A DNA stretch of 64,000 nt from Pachyseris speciosa (Eukaryota; Cnidaria; Anthozoa; Scleractinia; Pachyseridae). Under the pieces are notes generated by a model. The model saw only the letters and a list, made by a program, of their open reading frames with translations, had not been told where the DNA came from and did no database searches. Position numbers and translations under genes: made by a program. Shown here in pieces: positions 35,201-46,881 of this stretch. Position 1 is the stretch's first letter, and each line of letters starts with the position of its first letter. The stretch lies in contig JAEMWC010000239.1 in NCBI GenBank assembly GCA_016490735.1, positions 437,501 to 501,500 on the forward strand. The letters run 5' to 3'.

Positions 35201-35588
35201 AGCCCCGGCTACACGTTGTAACATTGTTAGAAGAACACGTCCCAACATTGTTGTAAAAACGCTTCTAACAATGTTGGATACACATATAACATTGTTGGAA
35301 ACACGTCGCTTCGAGGTTCTGACTTCAACAATTTCCATCTCCACCGTTAGGCTCTCGGATTGGAGACTGGGCCATTAACTCTGATTGGTCTTTGCAATGC
35401 AACATTGTTGAAAGGGCGGCTACACGCCTCAACATTTGTTGTATGTTGGAGAAAATGTTTGATCGAAATCAAAACATTCTTCCAACGAGAAATGTTGAAC
35501 AAACGTCATCAAACATGCATTCTACACGTTCTAACTTTGTTTATCCAACAAATGCTTTATAACAATGTTTGATCGTGTAGCTGGGGCT
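35201..35588. mobile_element. MITE with TTA target duplication
   Basis: The ends AGCCCCGGCTACACG and its mirror (CGTGTAGCTGGGGCT) bound 388 bp, and TTA lies directly outside each end. The interior has many copies of CAACATTGTT in both directions. TTA or TAA duplications suggest a PIF/Harbinger origin. Confidence 0.75.
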
Positions 35589-37284
35589 TTAGTGTAACGA
35601 GATTCCCGGTATTCTTCTTACCTTGAGTTACCTTCTCGACATACGGAAGGATTAGAATGTTTTATTCTTTGTATGTGAAATGGTTCGGTTTCGGTACAAA
35701 TTGGTATTAACAGGATAAAGGGCGAGGGTAAGGGGTTTATTTTGTGGCTTGCATTGTAACTCGTAGTTACAGCGTTCAAGTTCAAGAGTAGAAGCAAATT
35801 AACCATTTCCATGAAACGTCTGAAACCTGTAAATTTTTCCTTCCAAGTTGATGATCTGCATATATATGACGACAAAGAAAGAACAAAGAAATGTTTCTTA
35901 AAGTACGTACACATTAAACCAATTAAACCAAATGTTCTCTGGACTCCGCGTTGAGGATTATGTTCAGCGTTGACGTAGTATTAATTTGAGGACAAAAAAC
36001 GAAAGATCTTGGAAACAACTTTCAAATTTCATTGGACTCGTTTTTGATATATTACTTGAATCCACTTGATACTCAGAGCAAAAGAGATGCGGAGATTCGG
36101 AGATGCAGAATGGAATGAAAGAAGGTCGGAAGGTCCAGAACTGTAATTTTCACGTTACTTTAAAATATGCCAGTTAATAATTGCCTTCTCTGTAAGTTTG
36201 AGGTTGTTAATCAAAATTCAAGTGTCTTGATCAGTTTTTGAATTAATCGGACGTGTCTTGAGCCGTAATTTCATTAGGTATCAAGATACATGCACCTGAC
36301 CAAAATGGGGCACTCCGATTGGCTAACACCCTGATGAATAATTAATGAGTTTGAGAAGTTGGGTTTACTGTCTAATTTTTCCTTTGGAAAAGACTGTCAA
36401 AGGCATCTTATTTTGACTTGAGATCAAATTGTTTATGAGCGGCAAGAAGAAGATGGTGGAAAAACCAAGCATTCTTATTATTGTTATTATTATTAATATC
36501 GATCTAGACACAGATAGGAATCTTTGGGGTAGAATAAACAAGAGGCTACAATTAGCCTAAACCCGGGCTTGCAAAAAACAGTATTGTATCCCTAACTTAG
36601 AGCTAAACAAAAGAATAGAGGGAAGTCTGTCTTTCTTACATCGGACGCATTGTGTTTAGCTTGTGTTGGAGTCTATTTCTTTAGACCCCTATCAACATAT
36701 ATTCCTCTAAAATACAGCTCAACCATTGAGCACAATAATTATAACACTTGTAAAAAATATTTCTAAAAGAACAAGAAAAAGAGAAACAGAAAAAATAAAG
36801 CCCGTGATATATACCACTAAAGGACATCGAACCCGGGTTAGCTGCGTCACAGGCAGGAACAATGACCTTTAGGCCACAGAGGTTTATCGTTATGCAAGAT
36901 GATAAAAATAGTGTATTGATTCCAAAAAAAAAACTAAGCACACTTGTTTTCGTTTCGATGGATAATTGTTTGAGAAAGGAAACGCTTATCGAACGATGTT
37001 GGATTTTTTCGCATAAATGTGAATGGAGTCTCGGTGAAATGTGAGCAGAAAATTAATTAGCAGAGTCAGGGTCATTTGAAACACAAGAAAGGAACGTTTC
37101 TGGACAGTTTCAAGGGACGCTAGTACATTTGTAAAATATAATCGCTTATCATTCAAAAATTAAAGTCCAGAAATTGAGATATTGTGGCAAAATAGTAAAT
37201 AAACTACCTGTCAAAGTCTCAGAGGTGTGTGATATCCCGTACTTGAGTTATTCACAAAATGTACATCTCAATGGAGCGGATACG

Positions 37285-37450
37285 GGAACACGGCAGTCCA
37301 TCTGGAGTTAAATTTTGGTCATGTTAAAAGCTTTCTTCTCGCTGTTGAACTTGCAAACATTCGTATAGACACTTGTCTTAACATATTAGTTGTTCAGACT
37401 TCAAAAACACAAGGTGAATCGACGTTTTCCGATACGTGACAACAGGCATC
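37285..37450 (+). repeat. dispersed 170-bp unit, copy 2 of 3
   Basis: It shares ACGGCAGTCCATCTG, CTTTCTTCTCGC and ATAGACACTT with 37640-37805 (direct repeat, offset about 355 bp), and with 16470-16655 in reverse. The conserved translation contains N-I-R-I-D-T-S. Its origin is unknown. Confidence 0.6.
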
Positions 37451-37639
37451 ATTCTTGCTGTTGGTATGAGATTTACACTCGAATCACTCGGCCGTGAAAG
37501 GTCAAACTCCCTTTGTCTGTAGTCTCTAATTTTTGGCGCTCCCCTCGCGTCGCGTCTCCTCGCAACTTCGCGCGCGCACTTGCCCTCACAATCCGTCGCC
37601 AAAATTAGAGACTACTCGCTGTCTACTGAAGCAGACACG

Positions 37640-37805
37640 GGGAAACACGGCAGTCCATCTGCCGTTAAGTTTACTCATGTTAAAAACTTTCTTCTCGCCG
37701 TTGAACTTCCAAACATTCGCATAGACACTTCTCTTAACATATTGTTTGTTCAGACTTCAAAAGCCACAAGATGAATCGACATTTTCCCATACGTGACAAC
37801 ACGCA
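37640..37805 (+). repeat. dispersed 170-bp unit, copy 3 of 3
   Basis: Direct repeat of 37285-37450 with about 85 percent identity by eye. In this copy the frame VKFTHVKNFLLAVELPNIRI runs on to DTSLNILFVQTS before a stop. Confidence 0.6.
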
Positions 37806-38352
37806 TCACTGTTGTTAAAAATAGTTAGCGCTTGCGCAGAAACGCCGGAAGTGCCATTTGTGGATGATACTCGACGACGAAAAAGAAAAACCGTCGGTAG
37901 TTTAAGACCCGGGCGCCGCGCGAGACGCGCGCAGCCCGGGTAATAAGTAGGATTTCATCATAGTCATAAGATTCAGACTAAACAATTAAATTCTACGTAC
38001 CATGGGAGGACTATTACCAGAATTGCTTCACTTTTAGCATCACCACCCATACTGTAAGACAGAAGGTAACAGAAAAAGCAAATCTCCTGTAAATTAAGAC
38101 TATCCATTCACTCCCCTGCCAGGCCTCCCTCCCCCTCCGTTTCCTCCGACGCGCGAATGCCCTGTCGACTGTCGACTAAGAATGCGGAGGGCTCTGGGGA
38201 AGAGAATATCCAAGTCTAATCGGGTGAAGTCTTTTAGCGCCCAACGGAGATATCCTGGGTACAAGTGTAAGTGAGATAATTACGGCACTTCCGCTTTTCC
38301 AAGAATTGCTGTGCTTGACGTCTGCTATTATTTATTGCCTTCGACAGACGCC

Positions 38353-40170
38353 ATGGCTCTCAGTAAGTGTTTTTTCGACGATGTCAAGAAGGGACTGGAA
38401 TGTTCTGTTTGCCAAGAGCAGTTCAGTGAAATTAAAGAGCCGAAAATCCTGAAATTTCTCCACAAGTTCTGTAAGACCTGTCTGGAAGCTTGGATGCGAC
38501 AGCATCGTGAGGGAGAGTTGAGTTGCCCGACGTGCCGTCGAATCACCGAATGCCCCAGCAGCGACATCAACCGACTGCCATCCAACCTGTTTTACATGCA
38601 GATGTTGGAAATTGTGGAGGCTTACAGCGGACAAGGCCAAGAAGATTTATCGCAGTGTAGGAACTGTGAGCAAAAGAAGTCACTCAAGTTTTATTGCTCT
38701 GATTGCAACTACTTCTTGTGTGAACACTGCGCCGAGACGCATAAAAACTGGAAAGGTTTCAGGGAACATCATATTAAAGAAATCGGAAGCTTTGATTCAA
38801 GCGATGTCCAAGATTACGCGAGGAAGGCAAACGTTTGTAAGAAGCACAAAGATGAATTGAGGTATTACTGCGATAAATGCAAAAATTGCATTTGTCGTGA
38901 CTGCGCCATATTGGATCATGATTCGATCGCGACCACAACATAATCTCCTTTGAGCAAGGACTTGACAGCAAGAAAACGGAAATCACCAAAAGAATGCAAG
39001 AGGTTGGAGCAGTTGGCTCACTTTTAAGGCAGCAAATTGAAACCCTACAGAAAAGAAGAACACGGGTGGATAACAGCATCGATCAAGCGACTCTTGAAGC
39101 GCATCGTTTCGCCGAGCACCGTGTAAGTTTAATCTGTAAACATGAAGCAGCAGTGACAAAAGAGTTACTCAACCATAAAGGTCGGCACACACGGAGGGAC
39201 TAGTCCCTGCGACTAGTCCCTGCGACTAGTCCCGGGGACCAAGTCCCTTCGTGTGAACTACCCATTCAATTACAAAATCTAGTCGCAGGGACCAAAATTT
39301 GGTCCCTGCGACTTGTCCCACGAATTCAAACCATGTTTGAATTCGTGGGACAAGTCGCAGGGACTTGTCCCCTCAAATTATGCTGGTCCCTGCGTGTGAA
39401 CTGTTCGTGGGACTAGTCCCTGCGACCAGTCCCTTTGCGTAAACTCTTCAGGGGACTAGTTGCAGGGACTAGTCGCAGGGACTAGTCCCCTCGTGTGTGC
39501 CGACCTTAAGGCAAGTTTTGCAGCTGAATTTACATCTCAAGTGACCGCTTTGGACAAGAAAATGAAGGACGTAAACAGCAGCTTGGAATTTGGCAAAAAC
39601 GTTTTGGAACGAAATAACCTACCTGAGATTTTGAACGTCGAAGAAACACTCGAACGAAGGTTTCAAGATTTTCTGTCATCGCCGGAATTCAGTCCTTCCA
39701 TCGAGATGAATAATTGTGGAGTAAAGTACGTGCCAAAAGATATGTCGAACATAGAAAACGAATTGGGAAAGTTATTTTTTTCTAATACCGAGCCTTCGTT
39801 GTCGACCGCACAGGGCAAGGGATTGACAGAGGGTCTACAAGGCGAAGATTGCACTTTCACGATTGTCACAAAAGATTGGCAAGGTAAAACAACTTATAAT
39901 GAATCTGATCTGGTGATTGTTGACATTCAGTCATCGCGAACCGGGAAAGTCACAAAATCCAGCATAAAAGACGCAAAAAAGAGCTGCTATGAAGTAAAAT
40001 ACAGACCCGAAGATGCAGGAGAATTCAGAGTTTCCATAACAATAGGAGGCGAAATTATAAAGGACAGTCCATTTCATTTGAAAGTATTCGAAACGAAACA
40101 AAACGCCTCAAATGCAAGTTCAAAGAAGGAGAAAAAGAAACCCAAACGAGAATTATCAGTTAATTGGTAA
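38353..40170 (+). pseudogene. TRIM-type protein, copy 2, broken
   Basis: It starts at ATG 38353 in the same gacgccATGG context as copy 1 and follows it closely, with three lesions. First, the RING zinc ligand in KCLHTFC is changed, reading KFLHKFC. Second, eight extra bases (gattcgat) at about 38918 shift the frame in B-box 2 and lead to a stop at 38941. Third, a 328-bp MITE sits in the coiled coil at 39179-39506. Beyond it the coiled coil and filamin repeat read on to NW and a stop at 40170. The last small exon of copy 1 has a shifted relative near 40257. It cannot make a full TRIM protein. Confidence 0.9.
39179..39506. mobile_element. PIF/Harbinger-like MITE inserted in TRIM copy 2 coding sequence
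   Basis: AGGTCGGCACACACG and its mirror CGTGTGTGCCGACCT are the ends, each flanked by TAA. In copy 1 the site reads once as accaTAAgtcaac, so the empty site is known and the insertion is 331 bp including the duplicated TAA. The interior is built of GGGACTAGTCC and GTCGCAGGGAC words in both directions. Confidence 0.9.
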
Positions 40171-40855
40171 CATTTTCCAATTATTTTAACTTGTTTCAGT
40201 TATTTTCCAGCTTCGTTACCAGTTTAAGCTTATTGACGCTGAGTCAGTATTGTACAGAAAGTGGAGTAGGAGTTGATTTTTTCTGTTACTGGGCCGTGAC
40301 GTGCAAAACCAGCTAATATGATGAAGTATGGCTGGTTTTCTGTCGTTTATTTAGAACTAATTCATGAAATGGCCACTGGCACACTTTTAACTAGCTGAAC
40401 GTCATGTTTTAAAACCCTTATACTAAATTTAAAATTTTGTCCTGTAGGCTCAAGGTTCGTGCTACCCCTTCAGCCACATGAAAAGTGCTCGAACATTTAA
40501 GCCCTTGAAGTGTAACATTGTTACTGAAAATTTTTTAATCCTCCTTGAGTTTTGCTTTGATGAGAGAAAATTTTAGACACAACAGTATTTTCCCAGCTCG
40601 TGTACTTTGCATGCGTTGTCACTTAATTTACGTGGGTTGTGCGATGCGTTGCATCCCGGGTCGAGTTGGTGTTTTGGTACGTGGCTGTTGGACTACTTTT
40701 GGTAAAGCTGGGGGGAGAATGCGTGGGTAGACACGGTTGTTAAGACTTGATTATAAATTGCAATGTTGGTGTCAGTTAATGTGTCTGTTTGAAATTTATG
40801 CTCAAGTCTCGAGAAGAAAGGCATTTCAATAACACCTTGTATCATTGAATTTCAG

Positions 40856-42904
40856 TCCCACCAGGATTAACAATGCCAATAAAGTGCGGCTTATGGTGCC
40901 TATGAGGAAGGCATCAGATCTATGAACTGTGGTTATAGACATCACCAGTATTGCAACTTATGTATGCAACACATGCCTTTCGGTGAGTGTACACTTTGCC
41001 AAACGATAGTGGATCTCTATCGTAGGCCTGGCAACCAGCCCACTGGTCATATGAGCTGGAGGACCGACGCAAGCCACTCTCTTCAGGGCCACGAAGATTA
41101 TGGAACAATAATTATTAGCTGTAATTTCGACAGAGGCGTTCAAGGTAATGTTGAGATGCCTAACGATAAGGTAGGGATGACATTGTACATTCGTGTATTT
41201 ATTTAGCGAGCGATGCACCGTCGGACAATTTTCAACTTTGTTCACTCAACTGTTCAATGATGACTAAGGGAATCGGACAAATAGACTGTATCTTTCTGCC
41301 CTCCATGGATTGGCTATGTAGAATAAACTGAGGGGCGTTCAGTTTTTATCGTTTCGAGACAGCGTACCTTAGAATCAGCAAATACGCTGCGGTGAGTTTC
41401 AGATGAAGTGTGAATCTTCACGCAGAGAATGCAGTGACTCGCACCATTTCACCTCTTTGTGAGTGTTCTTGTTGGTTTTGATTCCTTTTGGTCAAATCTT
41501 GTGGTCTATGTATATTTTAAAGAAAACAACCAATTCGTGCAGCAAATTTTGACTGACCTTCCAGTTCTTACATGGCTACGTCCCCAGTTTATGATGTGAA
41601 TTTTGCTTGATCGTTAAATAAATTGTCTCTTATTCCAGATTTGGACCATCCTAACCCGGGGGTACCTTAAATCTGTTTCTTCTGCACATTTTACTTGCTC
41701 GACAACCCAGCAGGACGTGAGCTGTGTATTCTGTTGAGGAGAGCGTTTAATTGTCGGTTAATGTTTACAGTTGGAACGTCTCCCCAAACGAAAGAAAAGA
41801 ATAGCATCGTTTGTAACGGCCTTGAACTGAAAACGAGTCGAAATGGTGGCCCAAGCAAGTAAGTACTCAGATTAGTTGTGTACATCACTCTTGGGGTGGA
41901 TGGCAGGGGGTGAACACGGTACAAGAGCACCAACTTGGAACACTAATTATTCCTTTCAAAATGGTGCGTTCCATCTGAGCTCTAAGGAGAGGTATATTTA
42001 GCCCTTCAAACTAGTACATTCCTTTCACAAACTCACCGGTATGACCACCCAGTCGCAAAAACGATTAAAGAGAGACCTCAGCGAACACTTCTTTTTAACC
42101 CGCTTTTCTTTTTTTTCTTTTCAAAGCTTAAATAGACTTCCATTTCTTTTAATATAATTCAATCCAATGAACTAAGCGAGCCAGACAGCCTGCCAAGGCC
42201 ACAAAACGCGTACCATTTCTATAGTATTGGTGATTATGAGAATTATTCCGAGACCCGTTCGTGAAATGCCGGGTCGGTTTTTCGTTTCTTCAGTCAATGC
42301 CCAAAGCTTTTTCTAAGCCAAAATAAAATAGATTGTCGAACAGAAAAAATGCTGTTTATAAATATTGTGCATGTACTTTCGAGTCCTTAAGGTCGATTAC
42401 CTTTCATTAGTCTGGTTATCGTCAAACGTCCGCTTTCTCGTAGAATGTAGAATGTAGAATGTTTGCTTCCTTCGACAGTCCGTAGTCGCCTAAGTCTTCC
42501 ATAAGATAAATAAGACCATCCAGATATATTGAAACAATGTTTTTGTTATTTTCGTTGTATTTGTTTTGATGATTGCAAAACTGGTTGTGATGTTGACACC
42601 TGCTGTCCCAGTCACCAATCCATGCAAAGCGTAGCAAGGGAGGAGAGATGTAAAATTCTTGTTGTTCAAATTCCTTTTAATTAAGTTACACTATATATCG
42701 CCTTTAGATAGCCTATCGAATGCCGCCAAGACAAGGGCTGAAAGCATGCGCGTTACACCCATTTGCTTGTAGGAAATATATTAAGATCTTATCAGTAAAT
42801 GGTAAAATAGTATGTTCCGTTTCTTTCTTTTCAGTTACGGCTATCCGGATCCCAGCTATCTTGATCGTCTAAAGAGCTAGCTGGCGAAAATGGGCTTCAA
42901 GTAG
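40856..42904 (+). pseudogene. RING plus Deltex C-terminal domain gene, copy C, broken
   Basis: Exons match copy A: 40856-41144, 41639-41858 (220 nt, same length) and 42835 to about 42904. The RING is damaged: MNCGYRHHQYCNLC and ECTLCQ are readable, but the first cysteine pair is in another frame. The DTC start GNQPTGHMSW and EDYGTIIIS are clear. Exon 2 has TAA where the family has the tyrosine of HPNPGxPY. Exon 3 has TAG after DRLKS, removing the last eight residues. It sits 700 bp downstream of TRIM copy 2, so the TRIM-DTC order is kept. Confidence 0.85.
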
Positions 42905-43039
42905 TTACCACATCACTTACACTTACATGTTGCTTGTGACAACTGTAACCGTTTTTTTGGCAACATAACCAAGCCACCCTGTCAACATATTTCTCTCACT
43001 TAAGAAATCGTTTTCTAACTAGTAGTTTAGGGCGAAACT

Positions 43040-43225
43040 AACGAAGACAGATAAACAGATAGGCAGGCAAACAGACAGACAGACAGGCACAGGCAGACAG
43101 GCTGACTGACTGACTGACGGATGGACGGACAGACAGACAGACAGACAGACTGACGGACAGACAGGCACAGGCAGACGGACAGACAGACAGACAAACTGAC
43201 TGACTGACTGACAGACAGACAGCTA
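43040..43225. repeat. GACA tetranucleotide microsatellite
   Basis: Tandem GACA/GACT/GGCA units for about 185 bp. Ser/Val/Cys/Leu-rich ORFs on the minus strand are products of the repeat. Confidence 0.9.
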
Positions 43226-43546
43226 TAGTTGAACCCTGCTTTACGAAGTTTTGATTTGCGGCGTATACGTACATGAGTATGCAAGTCCGAATACTTTTAC
43301 TTTTCTTGAACCTAACCCATCCATTTTTTCTAAAGTCAACCGGCTCAGTCCAGAAATATGCGTATACCCTGACCTCCTTGATACGGACACTCAGGACTGA
43401 GCATGACGGTTAGATGCGAATTTGTCTAAACTTCACGCTTTTGATACAAGATGATAAATTATAATGGTGAGGAATTCTTTATCTAAGTTGAATGACTGAT
43501 TGATTGATTGATTGATTCACTTTTGTTTCATTACGGTAATTTAATA

Positions 43547-43725
43547 GACCCTTTTCATAATGGCGCCCGACAAATTATTCTTTTATTCTTATGATAATGA
43601 GCCCTACTAGCCTCGTCAGCATGTGCAAAATTCAATAGAATTTTTTCATTAAAGTGAGGTTAGTAGGGCTAATTAACACATATACAAAAGAATAATTACA
43701 ATCGTCCGCCATTATGAAAAAGGTC
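43547..43725. mobile_element. MITE with TA target duplication
   Basis: The ends GACCCTTTTCATAATGGCG and CGCCATTATGAAAAAGGTC are near-perfect inverted repeats, and TA flanks both sides. The 179-bp interior also mirrors itself (CCCTACTAGCCTC and GAGGTTAGTAGGG). Confidence 0.8.
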
Positions 43726-43833
43726 TATAAGCTGTTAACTAACTTCTTTACAAGAAAGCCGTATTGAAATGAGCGATTTTTTTGGACCATTGACTGCGAT
43801 TTGGCTGATATCCGTAAAAATGGGCAACAAAGT

Positions 43834-44318
43834 GATTTTCACCTCAGTTACTTCCAAATAGTAGGTGAATGACGGAATTTTACAATTGTCACAAAACTGC
43901 AAAATATTTCTAAGAGTTTATATGATTTGGGGGGACGCAGCCTCAAAATTAGAGATGTTTGTATGGATTTTGAACTATGTTTTAAAGTCCATAACTTGGT
44001 AAATAGTGTCTTTTCAATGTAAAATCATCAAACTTGGTCAAATGCCCAATTTCAACGTTATCTTTCATGTGATGGTGTCAATTTTCACCTCAGTTACTTC
44101 CAAATAGTAGGTGCATGACGGAATTTTACAACTGTCACAAAACTGCAAAATATTTCTAAGAGTTTATGTGATTTGGGGGGACGCAACCTCAAAATTAGAG
44201 ACGTTTGTATGGATTTTGAACTATGTTCTAAAGTCCATAATTTGGTCTCTTTTTAACGTAAAATCATCAAACGGCCAAATGGCCAATCTTACGTTATCTT
44301 TCATGTGATAGTGTCAAT
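43834..44318. repeat. two tandem copies of a 247-bp unit
   Basis: The unit begins ATTTTCACCTCAGTTACTTC and recurs at about 44081 with high identity, the second slightly shorter. No ORF persists in both copies. Confidence 0.75.
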
Positions 44319-46489
44319 GTATCGATTGGTTAAAATTTGAAACTTGCCCCAGTTCCCTGCGTAACTCCGAAATGGCCCACATATTATTATAGAAACCACG
44401 ATTATCCCGGTTTGCTGTTGTCGGTCTGTTCGACAACGAACAGATTCCATGTTACCGTGCGCCTGTTCTGTAAATCAAAAATGACGTCAAAGGGCGGTAA
44501 GAACAAAATAGTTGCACACGCGGCCGCCCTAGACTTTCACTAAGTCCTTCGTACTCGCCCGATTACGACTCCGTTGCTCGCTCGGTCGCTCGCTTTAGGG
44601 TTACTGACAAACCTTTACCCCGTACTACTAACAAAAAGACTTAATCCCTGGTGCAAGTCTAGAGCCGCCCTGATGCTCTTATCCCCATTTTGGAGTCTTC
44701 GGTCATCTATTACAGGAACGACACACGGCAACATGGAATCGATATGATCTATATACGGCAAAGCCGACAAAATACTTTGTACTAATGAGACTCTTCGAGG
44801 ATTTTTTTTTTCCAATTGGTTATTCTGTAATCCGATGAAAGAGGTTTTCAGCTAGTTCCCACTAATGAATTCAGAGAAATAGTTAACACATAGTACTTTT
44901 TATTAATGGTTATCATATCAAAAGCCAGCGTATCTGGCGTCCATGTGCACGATTTTTATGCATAACTACACAATTATTAAGGCTATAATCAATAAACCTT
45001 TCCCTCTCCAATTGAGTACTGGTTGCTTCTCAATTTGATGATTTTTGCCTTGGTTAGAGTGGCACATACACTTCTTTTTTATAAAAATATGTTTATTCAA
45101 TGAATGGCATCAGTGTATCTGAACTGAAAATTATTATTGGGGATTCTTACAATATCCCAGAACTACTATCTCCATTTTTTGTGCGCGAATGTTTTCTGAC
45201 TTTCAGACCTAAATTTCTACAACACTTGAGGCTACAATTTAGAGGCAACGTGGCCTACCCGAAAACAAATGAACATAAAAAAAACATTTTTGTGCACAAA
45301 ATCCAGTACAAATGCACTTAAAAAACCAACGGGATAGACAATGCCCTACATCATTCTTGAAATGATCCTCTGGGTCAGAGATGCACTTTGACACAATCAG
45401 TTAATTCTTTGCCAGAACAACTGGCAGTTTTGTTGATTGGCAAACTTCACTTCTGAGCCCCTGAATGGTCCTAAATCTCTATTAATAACAGCTGCTTCTC
45501 CATTCTTAGTTTCAGTGAAAAATGTAATATCGCTCAAAACTAAGTAATCTTTCCTCTTTTGAAACGAAACTCGTTGGATTTGTTCTGGTGGAAAAATAGC
45601 TTCACTTATTTGGTTTAAATTTCAGAAATCACAATCAAAGGTTTGCTAAGTCTATCAAGGCGTATTCATTCAATCGCATATGACGTAAAAGATCCAGACA
45701 TTCTCTTGGGCGTTAAATGCATTCTCTATTACTTGTAGTATTTTGTGTTCCTTATCCTATTGTAAATAAACTGTCCCATGCGGCAGTTTTAATAACTTGG
45801 CTAATAACAGGCAAACAATCATCGCCAACTATCCTTGCTTTTTTGACTAGTAAACACAAATTGGATAAAATATACGTAGTATAGTAAATTAAAGACCAAA
45901 AAGCCACTTGTTATAACCAAGCTTAGTTCTTGATAGTGATAATAATAAGATTTATTAGAAAAATGTAACTGTGTGCACTCTCCGTTTGTCAAATGGCTGG
46001 CCACATCGATCAGTTTTAAAGGACCGCTTGCGCTTATTTATCGCAAAAGCTCATTCGGGAGTGGAACATACCATTTTGAAAGGGATTCGAAGAAGGTGGC
46101 CAGCAATCAATACTTATTAATTAATCAATAGTTCAATACTACTAATTGGTACATCGCAAAATTCAATGGCCACTCTGGCCAGCCAGTTCTACTAAACGGA
46201 AAGCGCCCTATGGAACACTAAAAGGGTCCTTCGACTTCTCCTGACGTTTTCGCCGCACATACCCTATCTATTATTACATGGAACACGCAGGTAGAGCTAA
46301 GACCACGATCTACTAAATCACCAATTATACCTAAAAACGAAACCCTTTTCACTTATTGTAAAGACCCGTATTTGCTGGTTATACTTGATGCCCTGGACCT
46401 ATTCTCGAGCAAAGGCACAAGCTCTAATCCATACAAGGCTTGCTGGGTGCCCAAATGTATTAATGAATTGAACTCTAAATTTGCACGAT
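44319..46489. other. no gene recognised
   Basis: AT-rich sequence with scattered short ORFs, the longest 73 codons at 45100-45321, without a known domain. No splice-consistent pattern or repeat structure was seen. Confidence 0.4.
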
Positions 46490-46745
46490 AGCAAATTAAC
46501 ATAAAACAAACCGTTGTGCATGCGGAATTCGAACCCATGATACTCTACGACGCCGATTCAATACTATACTAACTGAACAAACAAGCCAGCTGGGAGCTGG
46601 TCATTTTGTTGGTTCGTAATGAACTCGTGCTTAGTGACTTTTTTTTTTAAACCAAAAAAATGACCAGCTCCCTTTTGGCTTGTTAGCTGAGTTGGCAGAG
46701 CACTGCACCGGTAGGAATCCAGCACAAGCCCGATTTTTTTTCCAG
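46490..46745. mobile_element. head-to-head pair of tRNA-derived SINE heads
   Basis: On the minus strand GGGTTCGAATTCCGC (B-box, 46523-46537) with TTGTTCAGTTAG upstream forms one tRNA-like head. On the plus strand TTAGCTGAGTTGGCAGAGCA (A-box, 46681-46700) starts a second. Mirror sequences GAGCTGGTCATTTTGTTGGTT and AACCAAAAAAATGACCAGCTC lie between them. Neither folds as a complete tRNA. Confidence 0.55.
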
Positions 46746-46881
46746 GCTTTCTTTTTGCTGCTACTCTAGTTGCGTTCATAACTACGACGATCTTCCACAT
46801 CTTGTTTATCTATAGTGTTTTACGAGACTATATATGTCTGTCTGCTCTTTTGATTTTCACAAGAACTCACACCCTCTTGGT

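Larger units (their letters stand above)
35600..38050. other. no gene; tRNA-like remnant and repeats
   Basis: At 36825-36895 the minus strand shows a tRNA-like B-box (GGGTTCGATGTCC) and a weak A-box, probably a SINE scrap. At 37519-37617 the 19-20-bp arms GTAGTCTCTAATTTTTGGCG and their mirror enclose a GC-rich core. At 37905-37943 GACCCGGGCGCC begins a GC-rich hairpin. No coding region was supported. Confidence 0.45.

Noticed and set aside
43027..43284. Ser/Val/Cys/Leu-rich minus-strand ORFs
   Set aside because: They are translations of the GACA tetranucleotide repeat.
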